A stretch of DNA of 64,000 nt from the NCBI RefSeq assembly GCF_021603585.1, contig NZ_BQHI01000003.1:186001-250000 (forward strand). The letters are read 5' to 3'. This DNA is from Pseudomonas sputi (lineage in GTDB: Bacteria > Pseudomonadota > Gammaproteobacteria > Pseudomonadales > Pseudomonadaceae). Position 1 is the first letter of the stretch, and every line of letters starts with the position of its first letter. The notes under the pieces were generated by a model that saw only the letters and a program-made list of their open reading frames with translations, searched no databases and had not been told where the DNA came from. The position numbers and the translations under genes were made by a program. Shown here one piece after another: positions 11,532 through 21,452 of the stretch.

Positions 11532-12218
11532 ATGTCTCAAGCGCCTCCCGCCCAACCCGCCTACGTCCTCCACTCCCGCGCCTATCGTGAAACCAGCGCG
11601 CTGGTGGACTTCCTCACGCCGCAAGGTCGGCTGCGGGCAGTGTTGCGCAGTGCGCGGGGCAAGGCCGGGACGCTGGCGCGGCCATTCGTGCCACTGGAAG
11701 TGGAGTTTCGCGGCAAGGGTGAGTTGAAGAATGTCGGGCGCATGGAAAGTGTCGGCAACGCAACGTGGATGGTCGGCGAGGCGCTGTTCAGCGGCCTGTA
11801 TCTCAATGAGCTGCTGATTCGCCTGTTGCCCGCCGAAGACCCGCATCCTGCGGTGTTCGATCATTACGCTGCCACGTTGCTGGCATTGGCCGAGGGGCGG
11901 CCACTGGAGCCGTTGTTGCGCTCCTTCGAATGGCGGCTGCTCGATGATCTCGGTTACGGTTTTTCCCTGAACACCGACATCAACGACGAACCCATCGCTG
12001 CGGATGGCCTCTACCGTTTGCAGGTGGAGGCCGGGCTCGAACGGGTCTACCTGCTGCAACCCGGTCTGTTCAACGGCACCGAACTGCTGGCCATGGCCGA
12101 AGCCGACTGGTCGGCACCGGGCGCGTTGTCCGCCGCCAAGCGCTTGATGCGCCAAGCCTTGGCCGTGCATCTGGGCGGTCGTCCGCTCGTCAGTCGCGAG
12201 CTGTTTCGCAAGCCCTGA
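11532..12218 (+). CDS. recO: DNA repair protein RecO
   Basis: A 228-residue recombination mediator that works with RecR (and RecF) to load RecA onto SSB-coated gaps. The N-terminal OB fold includes [20 protein letters not shown] (residues 9-28). A helical C-terminal domain follows. I chose the ATG at 11532 ([16 protein letters not shown]) rather than the longer frame, whose extra codons fall in the REP element. pdxJ begins 39 bases downstream. Confidence 0.95.
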   Translation: MSQAPPAQPAYVLHSRAYRETSALVDFLTPQGRLRAVLRSARGKAGTLARPFVPLEVEFRGKGELKNVGRMESVGNATWMVGEALFSGLYLNELLIRLLPAEDPHPAVFDHYAATLLALAEGRPLEPLLRSFEWRLLDDLGYGFSLNTDINDEPIAADGLYRLQVEAGLERVYLLQPGLFNGTELLAMAEADWSAPGALSAAKRLMRQALAVHLGGRPLVSRELFRKP

Positions 12219-12257
12219 TATGCTGTGCGCCGAATCTTTCCATTCAGGAGCGCATCC

Positions 12258-13001
12258 GTGACCACCAGCAATCGCATTCTTCTTGGCGTGAACATCGACC
12301 ACGTCGCCACCCTGCGTCAGGCCCGTGGCACGCGCTATCCGGATCCGGTCAAGGCAGCGCTGGACGCAGAAGAGGCGGGCGCCGACGGCATCACCGTGCA
12401 CCTGCGCGAAGACCGTCGGCACATTCAGGAACGCGACGTGCTGCTGCTCAAGGATGTGCTGCAGACCCGCATGAACTTCGAAATGGGCGTCACCGAAGAA
12501 ATGATGGCGTTCGCCGAGCGTATTCGTCCGGCGCACATCTGTCTGGTACCGGAGACCCGTCAGGAACTGACCACCGAAGGCGGTCTGGATGTGGCGGGGC
12601 AGGAAGAGCGGATCCGGGCTGCGGTCGAACGTCTGTCGAAGATCGGCAGTGAAGTGTCGCTGTTCATCGACGCCGACGAGCGGCAGATCGCTGCGTCGAA
12701 GCGCGTCGGCGCACCGGCCATCGAACTGCACACAGGGCGTTATGCCGATGCCGAAACGCCTGCCGAAGTGGCTGAAGAACTCAAGCGTGTCGCGGACGGC
12801 GTGGCGTTCGGTCTGGCCCAGGGCCTGATCGTCAATGCCGGCCATGGCCTGCATTATCACAACGTCGAGGCGGTGGCGGCGATCAAGGGCATCAACGAGT
12901 TGAACATCGGTCATGCGCTGGTGGCGCATGCGTTGTTCGTGGGCTTCAAGTCGGCGGTGTCGGAGATGAAGGCGTTGATTCTGGCGGCTGCCAAACACTA
13001 A
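12258..13001 (+). CDS. pdxJ: Pyridoxine 5'-phosphate synthase
   Basis: A 247-residue TIM-barrel enzyme that condenses 3-amino-2-oxopropyl phosphate with 1-deoxyxylulose 5-phosphate to form pyridoxine 5'-phosphate (vitamin B6). The family start [20 protein letters not shown] is present, as is the phosphate-binding region near the C-terminus ([11 protein letters not shown]). GTG at 12258 is chosen because AGGAG at 12245-12249 precedes it at good spacing. It is the last gene of the lepA block. A REP hairpin follows. Confidence 0.96.
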   Translation: MTTSNRILLGVNIDHVATLRQARGTRYPDPVKAALDAEEAGADGITVHLREDRRHIQERDVLLLKDVLQTRMNFEMGVTEEMMAFAERIRPAHICLVPETRQELTTEGGLDVAGQEERIRAAVERLSKIGSEVSLFIDADERQIAASKRVGAPAIELHTGRYADAETPAEVAEELKRVADGVAFGLAQGLIVNAGHGLHYHNVEAVAAIKGINELNIGHALVAHALFVGFKSAVSEMKALILAAAKH

Positions 13002-13013
13002 GTTTCAACATCC

Positions 13014-13037
13014 TGTGGGAGCAAACTTGCTCCCACA
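13014..13037. repeat. Single REP hairpin between pdxJ and mltF
   Basis: A perfect palindromic stem (TGTGGGAGCA with TGCTCCCACA) lies in the 53-base gap between the convergent ends of pdxJ and mltF. It may serve as a bidirectional terminator, although no T run follows. Confidence 0.75.
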
Positions 13038-13054
13038 TTTGTTTTGGGGATGGG

Positions 13055-14800
<1,746 letters not shown>

Positions 14801-17800
14801 ATGTTGATCCTGCGCGGCGCTCCTGCCCTTTCTGCCTTTCGCCACAGCAAACTCCTTGAGCAACTGAGCCAGAAGGTTCCGGCTGTCAGTGGCTTGTATG
14901 CTGAATTCGCTCACTTCGCCGAAGTCACCGGCGTCCTGACCGGCGACGAACAGCAGGTGCTTGCGCGCCTTCTGAAGTACGGTCCAAGCGTTCCGGTTCA
15001 AGAGCCGACCGGTCGTCTGTTCCTGGTGTTGCCGCGTTTCGGCACCATCTCGCCATGGTCGAGCAAGGCCAGCGACATCGCCCGCAACTGCGGCCTGAGC
15101 AAGATCCAGCGCCTGGAGCGCGGCATCGCGTTCTACGTGGCCGGTCAGTTCAGCGAAACCGAAGCGCAGCAGATTGCAGACGTACTGCATGACCGCATGA
15201 CTCAGATCGTTCTGGCCAACCTCGAGCAGGCCGCCGGTCTGTTCAGCCACGCCGAACCGAAGCCGCTGACCGCCATCGACATCCTCGGCGGTGGTCGCGC
15301 CGCACTGGAAAAGGCCAACGTCGAACTGGGCCTGGCCCTGGCCGAAGACGAGATCGACTACCTGGTCAACGCCTTCAACGGTCTCAAGCGCAACCCGCAC
15401 GACATCGAACTGATGATGTTCGCCCAGGCCAACTCCGAGCACTGCCGCCACAAGATCTTCAACGCCAGTTGGGATATTGACGGCGAGAGCCAGGAAAAAA
15501 GCCTGTTCGGCATGATCAAGAACACCTATCAGATGCACAGCGAAGGCGTGCTGTCCGCTTATAAGGACAACGCTTCGGTGATCGTCGGCAACGTCGCCGG
15601 CCGCTTCTTCCCGGATCCGGAAACCCGCCAGTACGGCGCGGTGCAGGAGCCGGTGCACATCCTGATGAAGGTTGAAACCCACAACCACCCGACCGCGATC
15701 GCTCCATTCCCGGGCGCGTCCACCGGTTCCGGGGGCGAGATCCGCGACGAAGGCGCAACCGGTCGTGGCGCCAAGCCGAAAGCCGGCCTGACCGGTTTCA
15801 CCGTGTCGAACCTGCAGATCCCGGGCTTCGAACAGCCGTGGGAAGTGCCGTACGGCAAGCCTGAGCGCATCGTCAACGCGCTGGACATCATGATCGAAGG
15901 TCCGCTGGGCGGCGCCGCGTTCAACAACGAATTCGGTCGTCCGGCCCTGACCGGCTACTTCCGTACCTTCGAACAATCGATCACTACCCCGCACGGTGAC
16001 GAAGTTCGCGGTTACCACAAGCCGATCATGCTCGCTGGCGGCATGGGCAACATCCGTGAAGAGCACGTCAAGAAAGGCGAGATCGTGGTCGGCTCCAAGC
16101 TGATCGTCCTCGGCGGCCCGGCGATGCTGATCGGTCTGGGTGGCGGCGCTGCTTCCTCCATGGCCACCGGTACCAGCTCGGCGGATCTGGACTTCGCTTC
16201 CGTTCAGCGTGAAAACCCTGAAATGGAGCGTCGCTGCCAGGAAGTCATCGACCGTTGCTGGCAACTGGGCGACAAGAACCCGATCAGCTTCATCCACGAC
16301 GTGGGTGCGGGCGGTCTGTCCAACGCCTTCCCGGAACTGGTCAACGACGGCGACCGCGGTGGCCGTTTCGAACTGCGCAACATTCCAAACGACGAGCCGG
16401 GCATGGCCCCGCACGAAATCTGGTCCAACGAATCCCAGGAACGTTACGTTCTGGCAGTCGGCCCGGCCGACTTCGAGCGCTTCAAAGCGATCTGCGAACG
16501 TGAGCGTTGCCCGTTTGCCGTTGTCGGTGAAGCTACTGCCGAACCACAACTGACCGTGACCGACAGCCACTTCGGCAACAACCCCGTGGACATGCCACTG
16601 GAAGTATTGCTGGGCAAGGCGCCGCGCATGCACCGTTCGGTGGTTCGCGAAGCCGAGCTGGGCGATGACTTCGATCCGTCGAACCTCGACATCGGCGAAA
16701 GCATCGAACGCGTTCTGCACCACCCGGCCGTGGCGAGCAAAAGCTTCCTGATCACCATCGGCGACCGCACCATCACCGGCCTCGTGGCCCGTGACCAGAT
16801 GGTCGGTCCATGGCAGGTTCCGGTGGCCGACGTGGCCGTCACCGCCACCAGCTTCGACGTCTACACCGGTGAAGCGATGGCGATGGGCGAGCGCACTCCG
16901 CTGGCGCTGCTGGACGCTCCGGCGTCGGGCCGCATGGCCATCGGCGAAACCATCACCAACATTGCCGCTTCGCGCATCAACAAGCTCTCCGACATCAAGT
17001 TGTCGGCGAACTGGATGTCCGCTGCCGGCCACCCGGGCGAAGACGCGCGTCTGTACGACACCGTGAAAGCGGTCGGCATGGAACTGTGCCCTGAGCTGGG
17101 CCTGACCATTCCGGTGGGCAAGGACTCGATGTCCATGGCCACTCGCTGGAACGACAACGGCGAAGACAAGACCGTCACCTCGCCGATGTCCCTGATCGTG
17201 ACCGGTTTCGCGCCAGTGGCTGACATCCGTCAGACCCTGACCCCGGAACTGCGCATGGACAAGGGCACCACCGACCTGATCCTGATCGACCTCGGTCGCG
17301 GCCAGAACCGCATGGGCGCCTCGATCCTCGCGCAGGTTCACGGCAAGCTCGGCAAGCAGGCGCCGGACGTCGACGACGCCGAGGACCTGAAGGCCTTCTT
17401 CGCGGTGATCCAGGGCCTCAACGCCGACGGCCACCTGCTGGCTTACCACGACCGTTCCGACGGTGGTCTGCTGACCTCCGTGGTGGAAATGGCCTTCGCC
17501 GGTCACTGCGGCCTGAGCCTGAACCTCGACAGCGTTGCTGAATCCTCGGCAGAAATCGCCGCGATCCTGTTCAACGAAGAACTGGGGGCCGTGATCCAGG
17601 TTCGCCAGGACGCCACCCCGGACATCCTCGCGCAGTTCAGCGCTGCCGGTCTGGGCGACTGCGTGTCGGTGATCGGTCAGCCGATCAACAATGGCCAGAT
17701 CAACATCACCTTCAACGGTGACACCGTGTTCGAAGGCCAGCGTCGTCTGCTGCAACGTCAGTGGGCCGAGACCAGCTACCAGATCCAGCGTCTGCGCGAC

Positions 17801-18697
17801 AACGCCGACTGCGCCGAGCAAGAGTTCGATGCGCTGCTGGAAGAAGACAATCCAGGCCTGAGCGTCAAGCTGAGCTACGAGGTCAACCAGGACATCGCTG
17901 CGCCTTACATCAAGAAAGGCATCCGCCCTCAGGTTGCTGTACTGCGTGAGCAGGGCGTCAACGGTCAGGTGGAAATGGCGGCTGCCTTCGACCGCGCCGG
18001 TTTCAATGCGATCGATGTGCACATGAGCGACATTCTGGCGGGCCGTGTCGACTTGAACGAGTTCAAAGGTCTGGTGGCCTGCGGTGGTTTCTCCTACGGC
18101 GACGTTCTCGGCGCCGGTGAAGGCTGGGCCAAGTCTGCGCTGTTCAACAGCCGTGCCCGCGATGCGTTCCAGGGTTTCTTCGAGCGTAACGACAGCTTCA
18201 CCCTCGGCGTGTGCAACGGTTGCCAGATGATGTCCAACCTGCACGAGTTGATCCCGGGCAGCGAATTCTGGCCGCACTTCGTGCGCAACCGCTCCGAGCA
18301 GTTCGAAGCGCGCGTGGCGATGGTGCAGATCCAGGAATCGAACTCGATCTTCCTGCAGGGCATGGCCGGTTCGCGCATGCCGATCGCCATCGCTCACGGT
18401 GAAGGCCATGCCGAATTCGAAAGCGAAGAGGCACTGCTCGAAGCCGATCTGTCCGGTTGCGTGGCAATGCGCTTCGTCGACAACCACGGCAAGGTCACCG
18501 AAGCCTACCCGGCCAACCCGAACGGCTCGCCGCGCGGGATCACCGGCCTCACCAGCCGCGACGGTCGTGTAACGATCATGATGCCGCACCCGGAACGTGT
18601 GTTCCGTGCCGTGCAGAACTCTTGGCGTTCGGAAGACTGGAACGAAGACGCGCCTTGGATGCGTATGTTCCGTAACGCTCGTGTGTGGGTGAACTAA
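14801..18697 (+). CDS. purL: Phosphoribosylformylglycinamidine synthase
   Basis: A 1298-residue single-chain FGAM synthase, step 4 of de novo purine synthesis, converting FGAR plus glutamine and ATP to FGAM. An N-terminal PurS-like domain comes first. The AIR-synthase-type ATP-binding halves include the [19 protein letters not shown] segment. A C-terminal class I glutamine amidotransferase has its nucleophile in [10 protein letters not shown] and a later His/Glu pair near AHGEGHAEF. The full length is intact. A yqfO-like gene follows within 6 bases of the stop. Confidence 0.98.
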   Translation: MLILRGAPALSAFRHSKLLEQLSQKVPAVSGLYAEFAHFAEVTGVLTGDEQQVLARLLKYGPSVPVQEPTGRLFLVLPRFGTISPWSSKASDIARNCGLSKIQRLERGIAFYVAGQFSETEAQQIADVLHDRMTQIVLANLEQAAGLFSHAEPKPLTAIDILGGGRAALEKANVELGLALAEDEIDYLVNAFNGLKRNPHDIELMMFAQANSEHCRHKIFNASWDIDGESQEKSLFGMIKNTYQMHSEGVLSAYKDNASVIVGNVAGRFFPDPETRQYGAVQEPVHILMKVETHNHPTAIAPFPGASTGSGGEIRDEGATGRGAKPKAGLTGFTVSNLQIPGFEQPWEVPYGKPERIVNALDIMIEGPLGGAAFNNEFGRPALTGYFRTFEQSITTPHGDEVRGYHKPIMLAGGMGNIREEHVKKGEIVVGSKLIVLGGPAMLIGLGGGAASSMATGTSSADLDFASVQRENPEMERRCQEVIDRCWQLGDKNPISFIHDVGAGGLSNAFPELVNDGDRGGRFELRNIPNDEPGMAPHEIWSNESQERYVLAVGPADFERFKAICERERCPFAVVGEATAEPQLTVTDSHFGNNPVDMPLEVLLGKAPRMHRSVVREAELGDDFDPSNLDIGESIERVLHHPAVASKSFLITIGDRTITGLVARDQMVGPWQVPVADVAVTATSFDVYTGEAMAMGERTPLALLDAPASGRMAIGETITNIAASRINKLSDIKLSANWMSAAGHPGEDARLYDTVKAVGMELCPELGLTIPVGKDSMSMATRWNDNGEDKTVTSPMSLIVTGFAPVADIRQTLTPELRMDKGTTDLILIDLGRGQNRMGASILAQVHGKLGKQAPDVDDAEDLKAFFAVIQGLNADGHLLAYHDRSDGGLLTSVVEMAFAGHCGLSLNLDSVAESSAEIAAILFNEELGAVIQVRQDATPDILAQFSAAGLGDCVSVIGQPINNGQINITFNGDTVFEGQRRLLQRQWAETSYQIQRLRDNADCAEQEFDALLEEDNPGLSVKLSYEVNQDIAAPYIKKGIRPQVAVLREQGVNGQVEMAAAFDRAGFNAIDVHMSDILAGRVDLNEFKGLVACGGFSYGDVLGAGEGWAKSALFNSRARDAFQGFFERNDSFTLGVCNGCQMMSNLHELIPGSEFWPHFVRNRSEQFEARVAMVQIQESNSIFLQGMAGSRMPIAIAHGEGHAEFESEEALLEADLSGCVAMRFVDNHGKVTEAYPANPNGSPRGITGLTSRDGRVTIMMPHPERVFRAVQNSWRSEDWNEDAPWMRMFRNARVWVN

Positions 18698-18702
18698 GCG
18701 CT

Positions 18703-19014
18703 GTGTACAAGCTCGCGTTTTTTGTTCCCGACAGCCATGTCGAGGTGGTCAAGGAGGCTGTATTCGCTGCCGGTGGCGGGCGGATCGGTGACTATGACCA
18801 CTGTGCGTGGCAGGTGCTTGGATCTGGTCAGTTTCGGCCTTTGGACGGTAGTCAGCCGTTCATTGGTGAGGCGGGGCGGGTTGAGCGGGTCGAGGAGTGG
18901 AAGGTTGAGCTTGTGGTTGGCGATGAGTTGATTCGCGCGGTAGTGGCGGCTCTTAAGTTGAGCCATCCCTACGAGACGCCGGCTTATGAAGTGTGGCGGT
19001 TAGAGGATTTTTGA
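18703..19014 (+). CDS. yqfO: NIF3/YqfO-type C-terminal domain protein
   Basis: A 103-residue protein matching the small PII-like domain that is inserted in or appended to NIF3-family proteins (YKLAFFVPDSHVEVVKEAVF ... GDYDHCAWQVLGSGQF ... SHPYETPAYEVWRLED). The biochemical role is not established. The GTG at 18703 is chosen because it gives the family N-terminus. It starts 5 bases after purL, so it is cotranscribed. Codon use toward the 3' end is less GC-rich than in purL. The same gene follows purL in P. aeruginosa, from memory. Confidence 0.85.
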   Translation: MYKLAFFVPDSHVEVVKEAVFAAGGGRIGDYDHCAWQVLGSGQFRPLDGSQPFIGEAGRVERVEEWKVELVVGDELIRAVVAALKLSHPYETPAYEVWRLEDF

Positions 19015-19037
19015 TCTTCCTTGGCTGCTGAAATGGA

Positions 19038-19070
19038 AAGCCCGCTGAGAGTGATTTCAGCGGGTTTTTT
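19038..19070 (+). terminator. Terminator after purL-yqfO
   Basis: An 8-bp stem (CCCGCTGA with TCAGCGGG) is followed by six T, 24 bases after the yqfO stop. Confidence 0.93.
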
Positions 19071-19075
19071 GGTTT

Positions 19076-19105
19076 TTTGGGTTTGGGTTTGGGTTTGGGT
19101 TTGGG
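19076..19105 (+). repeat. TTTGGG tandem array (five copies)
   Basis: Five perfect TTTGGG units run directly after the purL-yqfO terminator. The plus strand could fold a three-tetrad G-quadruplex with TTT loops. A hexamer array is also prone to copy-number slippage. Confidence 0.9.
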
Positions 19106-19129
19106 ATTGAGTGAATATCCGTTGCTGCG

Positions 19130-19400
19130 GTAACGGCTTCTTATGGTTTCGCCCTTACGGCGAGTCACTTTTTTCAAACGCCAAAAAAGTAACCAAAAAC
19201 GCTGGGCCCCGGCGTTCGGCACCTCGCTGTGGCTCGGTGTTCCTTCGTTCCGGGATTCATCCGGGGGCATCGCCTACGGTTTGCTTCGCTGCACCTCCTC
19301 TCGATGCATGCGGCTGCGCCGCACGGTCGCTGCGCTCCCACCCCCGGATGAATCCCTCCACTCAGCCTGCCGATGGGGCCAAAAGATCAAAAGCTTTACT
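19130..19400. repeat. Dispersed intergenic repeat with long inverted arms
   Basis: This segment has the look of a sequence I recall scattered through fluorescent pseudomonads, often miscalled as short proteins starting MVSPLRRVTFFKRQK. It contains a perfect 16-bp inverted repeat, GGGATTCATCCGGGGG at 19252-19267 and its complement at 19341-19356, enclosing 73 bases with internal GC-rich stems. No convincing gene is inside. The overlapping open frames lack ribosome-binding sites and end in the repeats. Confidence 0.65.
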
Positions 19401-19648
19401 CGAGCTAACGCTCATCGTGTTGAGTGGTGGAAAGCGAGAAGCAGAAAGCAGAAAGCAGAAAGCGAGAAGCAGAAGGCAACTGCGTGCTGCTTGATCGTTC
19501 CCACGCTCCGCGTGGGAATGCAGCCCGGGACGCTCCGCGTTCCATTTTCGAATGTTTAAAGATGTGTGGGATTTACTGAATCTTCCCATTAGGTTTCAGG
19601 TTGCCCTTCGGAAGCTCCGGTCCTGCGGTGGTTGCTTCAAATGGAACA
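19401..19648. repeat. AGCAGAA micro-repeats and CGTGGGAA palindrome
   Basis: A run of imperfect AGCAGAA units lies at about 19438-19478. It is followed by a palindrome, GTTCCCACG with CGTGGGAA, at 19497-19520, and a related half copy (CCCGGGACGCTCCGCG) to about 19543. The palindrome resembles a common Pseudomonas extragenic repeat. No gene is seen. Confidence 0.6.
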
Positions 19649-19674
19649 GGAAACCCGGCCTAGGCCGGGTTTCC
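19649..19674 (-). terminator. Palindromic terminator downstream of nagE
   Basis: A near-perfect palindrome (GAAACCCGGCC TA GGCCGGGTTTC) lies 40 bases beyond the nagE stop on its downstream side. It is symmetric, so it could stop transcription from either side. Confidence 0.75.
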
Positions 19675-19713
19675 CGTTTGTAATCGCTTCAAGTCAAAAC
19701 TTGATGGCAACCA

Positions 19714-21429
19714 TCAGACTTTTGCACTCACCTCACTCCGATTGACCAACCCCTCCAGCGCCGCACTCAAGCTCGGCGCTCGCTCACCTACCAGCAAGTG
19801 CCATACGCCGTCTTCCAGCGCGCTCGCACCCAGACATCCAAGTTCTTTCAATCGGCTTTCCGACAGCGCTTTGCCATCGGCCAGTTGCAGGCGAATCCGG
19901 CTCATGGCGATGCAGTCGAGTTGCAGGACGTTGTCGCTGCCGCCCAGGGCGGTCAGCCATTGCTGGGCCTGGGGTGTGGAGACGGTGACGGGCTCGCTGG
20001 TTTCGACGACGTCGGCAGGAGCAGCCACTACGGTTCGGCCCAATGCGGGCATCGCCAGGCGGATTTCGTCGGCAATGCTGTCGGCCATCGGCCCGACGAC
20101 CACCTGCAAACTGCCGCCCTTGCCCGGACGTACCACGGCCATTGCACCCAGTGCTTTCAAATCGGCATCGGAGGCTTTGTTGCGATCGACCATTTCCAGT
20201 CGCAGGCGCGTGGTGCACGCGCCGACGGTGACCAGATTCTCGGCACCTCCCAAGGCTTTGATGTACGCAGCGGCGCGCTCGTTTTCTGTCAGCACGGATC
20301 TCTCGGCAGCGGCCACGTCTTCGCGCCCCGGAGTTTTCAGGTTGAAGCGGCGGATGCAGAAATCGAACACCGCGTAGTAGATGACCGCATAAACCAGCCC
20401 CACCGGCACCACCCGCCAGCCGTTGGTCGAGCGTCCCCAGCCCAGCACCATGTCGATGAAACCGCCGGAGAAGGTGAAGCCCAGATGGATGTTCAAGGCG
20501 TTGGTGATTGCCATCGACAGGCCGGTCAGCAGCGCATGCAGCAGGAACAGCAGCGGTGCGAGGAACATGAAGGCGAACTCGATAGGTTCGGTGACGCCGG
20601 TGAGGAACGCGGTCAGGGCCATCGACAGGAAAATCCCGCCCATGACTTTGCGCCGCTCCGGCAGGGCGTTGCGGTACATCGCCAGGCAAGCGGCGGGGAG
20701 GCCGAAGATCATCACCGGGAACATGCCGGTCATGAACTGGCCGCCCTTCGGGTCGCCGGCGAAGTAGCGTGAAAGGTCACCGGTGACCAGTGCGCCGGTG
20801 GTCGGGTCGGTGAAGTTGCCGAACACGAACCACGCCATGTTGTTGAGGATGTGGTGCAGGCCGGTGACGATCAACAAGCGATTGAACACCCCAAAGACGA
20901 AGGCACCGAAGCTGCCGCTTTCCATCAGCAGGGTGCCGAAGCTGTTGATGCCGTGCTGGATCGGCGGCCAGATGTAGCCGAACAGCACGCCCAGGCCAAC
21001 CGCGCTGAAACCGGTGACGATGGGGACGAAGCGCCGGCCGCCGAAGAACGCCAGGTACTCCGGCAGCTTGATGTCCTTGAAGCGGTTGTACAGCGCGCCG
21101 GCCATCAGGCCGCTGACGATCCCGGCGAGCATGCCCATGTTGATGCCGGCATCGAGCACCTTCAGTGTGGAGATCATCACCAGGTAACCGATCACCCCGG
21201 CGAGGCCGGCGGTGCCGTTGTTGTCCCGGGCGAAACCGACCGCGATGCCGATGGCGAAGATCATCGCCAGGTTGGCGAAGATCACCTGACCGGCGTCATG
21301 GATGATCGCGATGTTCAGCAGGTCGGTGTCGCCCAGGCGCAGCAGCAGGCCGGCGATCGGCAGGATCGCGATCGGCAGCATCAGCGCGCGGCCGAGGCGT
21401 TGCAGGCCTTCGATGAAGAGTTGGTACAT
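19714..21429 (-). CDS. nagE: PTS N-acetylglucosamine transporter, EIICB plus extra EIIB-like domain
   Basis: A 571-residue membrane permease that imports GlcNAc while phosphorylating it to GlcNAc-6-phosphate. An EIIC domain with about ten membrane segments covers residues 1-370. An EIIB domain follows, with its phosphorylated cysteine in LVTVGACTTRLRLEM. A second EIIB-like domain at the C-terminus reads CIAMSRIRLQL, where alanine takes the place of the catalytic cysteine, so it is probably inactive. The ATG at 21427-21429 (MYQLFIEGLQRLGRAL) is chosen; the longer frame is upstream nagF sequence. It is the last gene of the nag operon. Confidence 0.95.
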   Translation of the reverse strand: MYQLFIEGLQRLGRALMLPIAILPIAGLLLRLGDTDLLNIAIIHDAGQVIFANLAMIFAIGIAVGFARDNNGTAGLAGVIGYLVMISTLKVLDAGINMGMLAGIVSGLMAGALYNRFKDIKLPEYLAFFGGRRFVPIVTGFSAVGLGVLFGYIWPPIQHGINSFGTLLMESGSFGAFVFGVFNRLLIVTGLHHILNNMAWFVFGNFTDPTTGALVTGDLSRYFAGDPKGGQFMTGMFPVMIFGLPAACLAMYRNALPERRKVMGGIFLSMALTAFLTGVTEPIEFAFMFLAPLLFLLHALLTGLSMAITNALNIHLGFTFSGGFIDMVLGWGRSTNGWRVVPVGLVYAVIYYAVFDFCIRRFNLKTPGREDVAAAERSVLTENERAAAYIKALGGAENLVTVGACTTRLRLEMVDRNKASDADLKALGAMAVVRPGKGGSLQVVVGPMADSIADEIRLAMPALGRTVVAAPADVVETSEPVTVSTPQAQQWLTALGGSDNVLQLDCIAMSRIRLQLADGKALSESRLKELGCLGASALEDGVWHLLVGERAPSLSAALEGLVNRSEVSAKV

Positions 21430-21452
21430 GGCGTTTGTCCTTGTTGTTTTTG

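Noticed and set aside
19438-19480. CRISPR-like short repeats
   Set aside because: The AGCAGAA units are only 7-11 bases long and contiguous, with no spacers of even length and no cas gene in the window.
19143-19559. 138-codon frame starting MVSPLRRVTFFKRQK
   Set aside because: It runs through the dispersed repeat, micro-repeats and palindrome, has no ribosome-binding site, and its end is pure repeat sequence. Treated as a repeat, not a gene.
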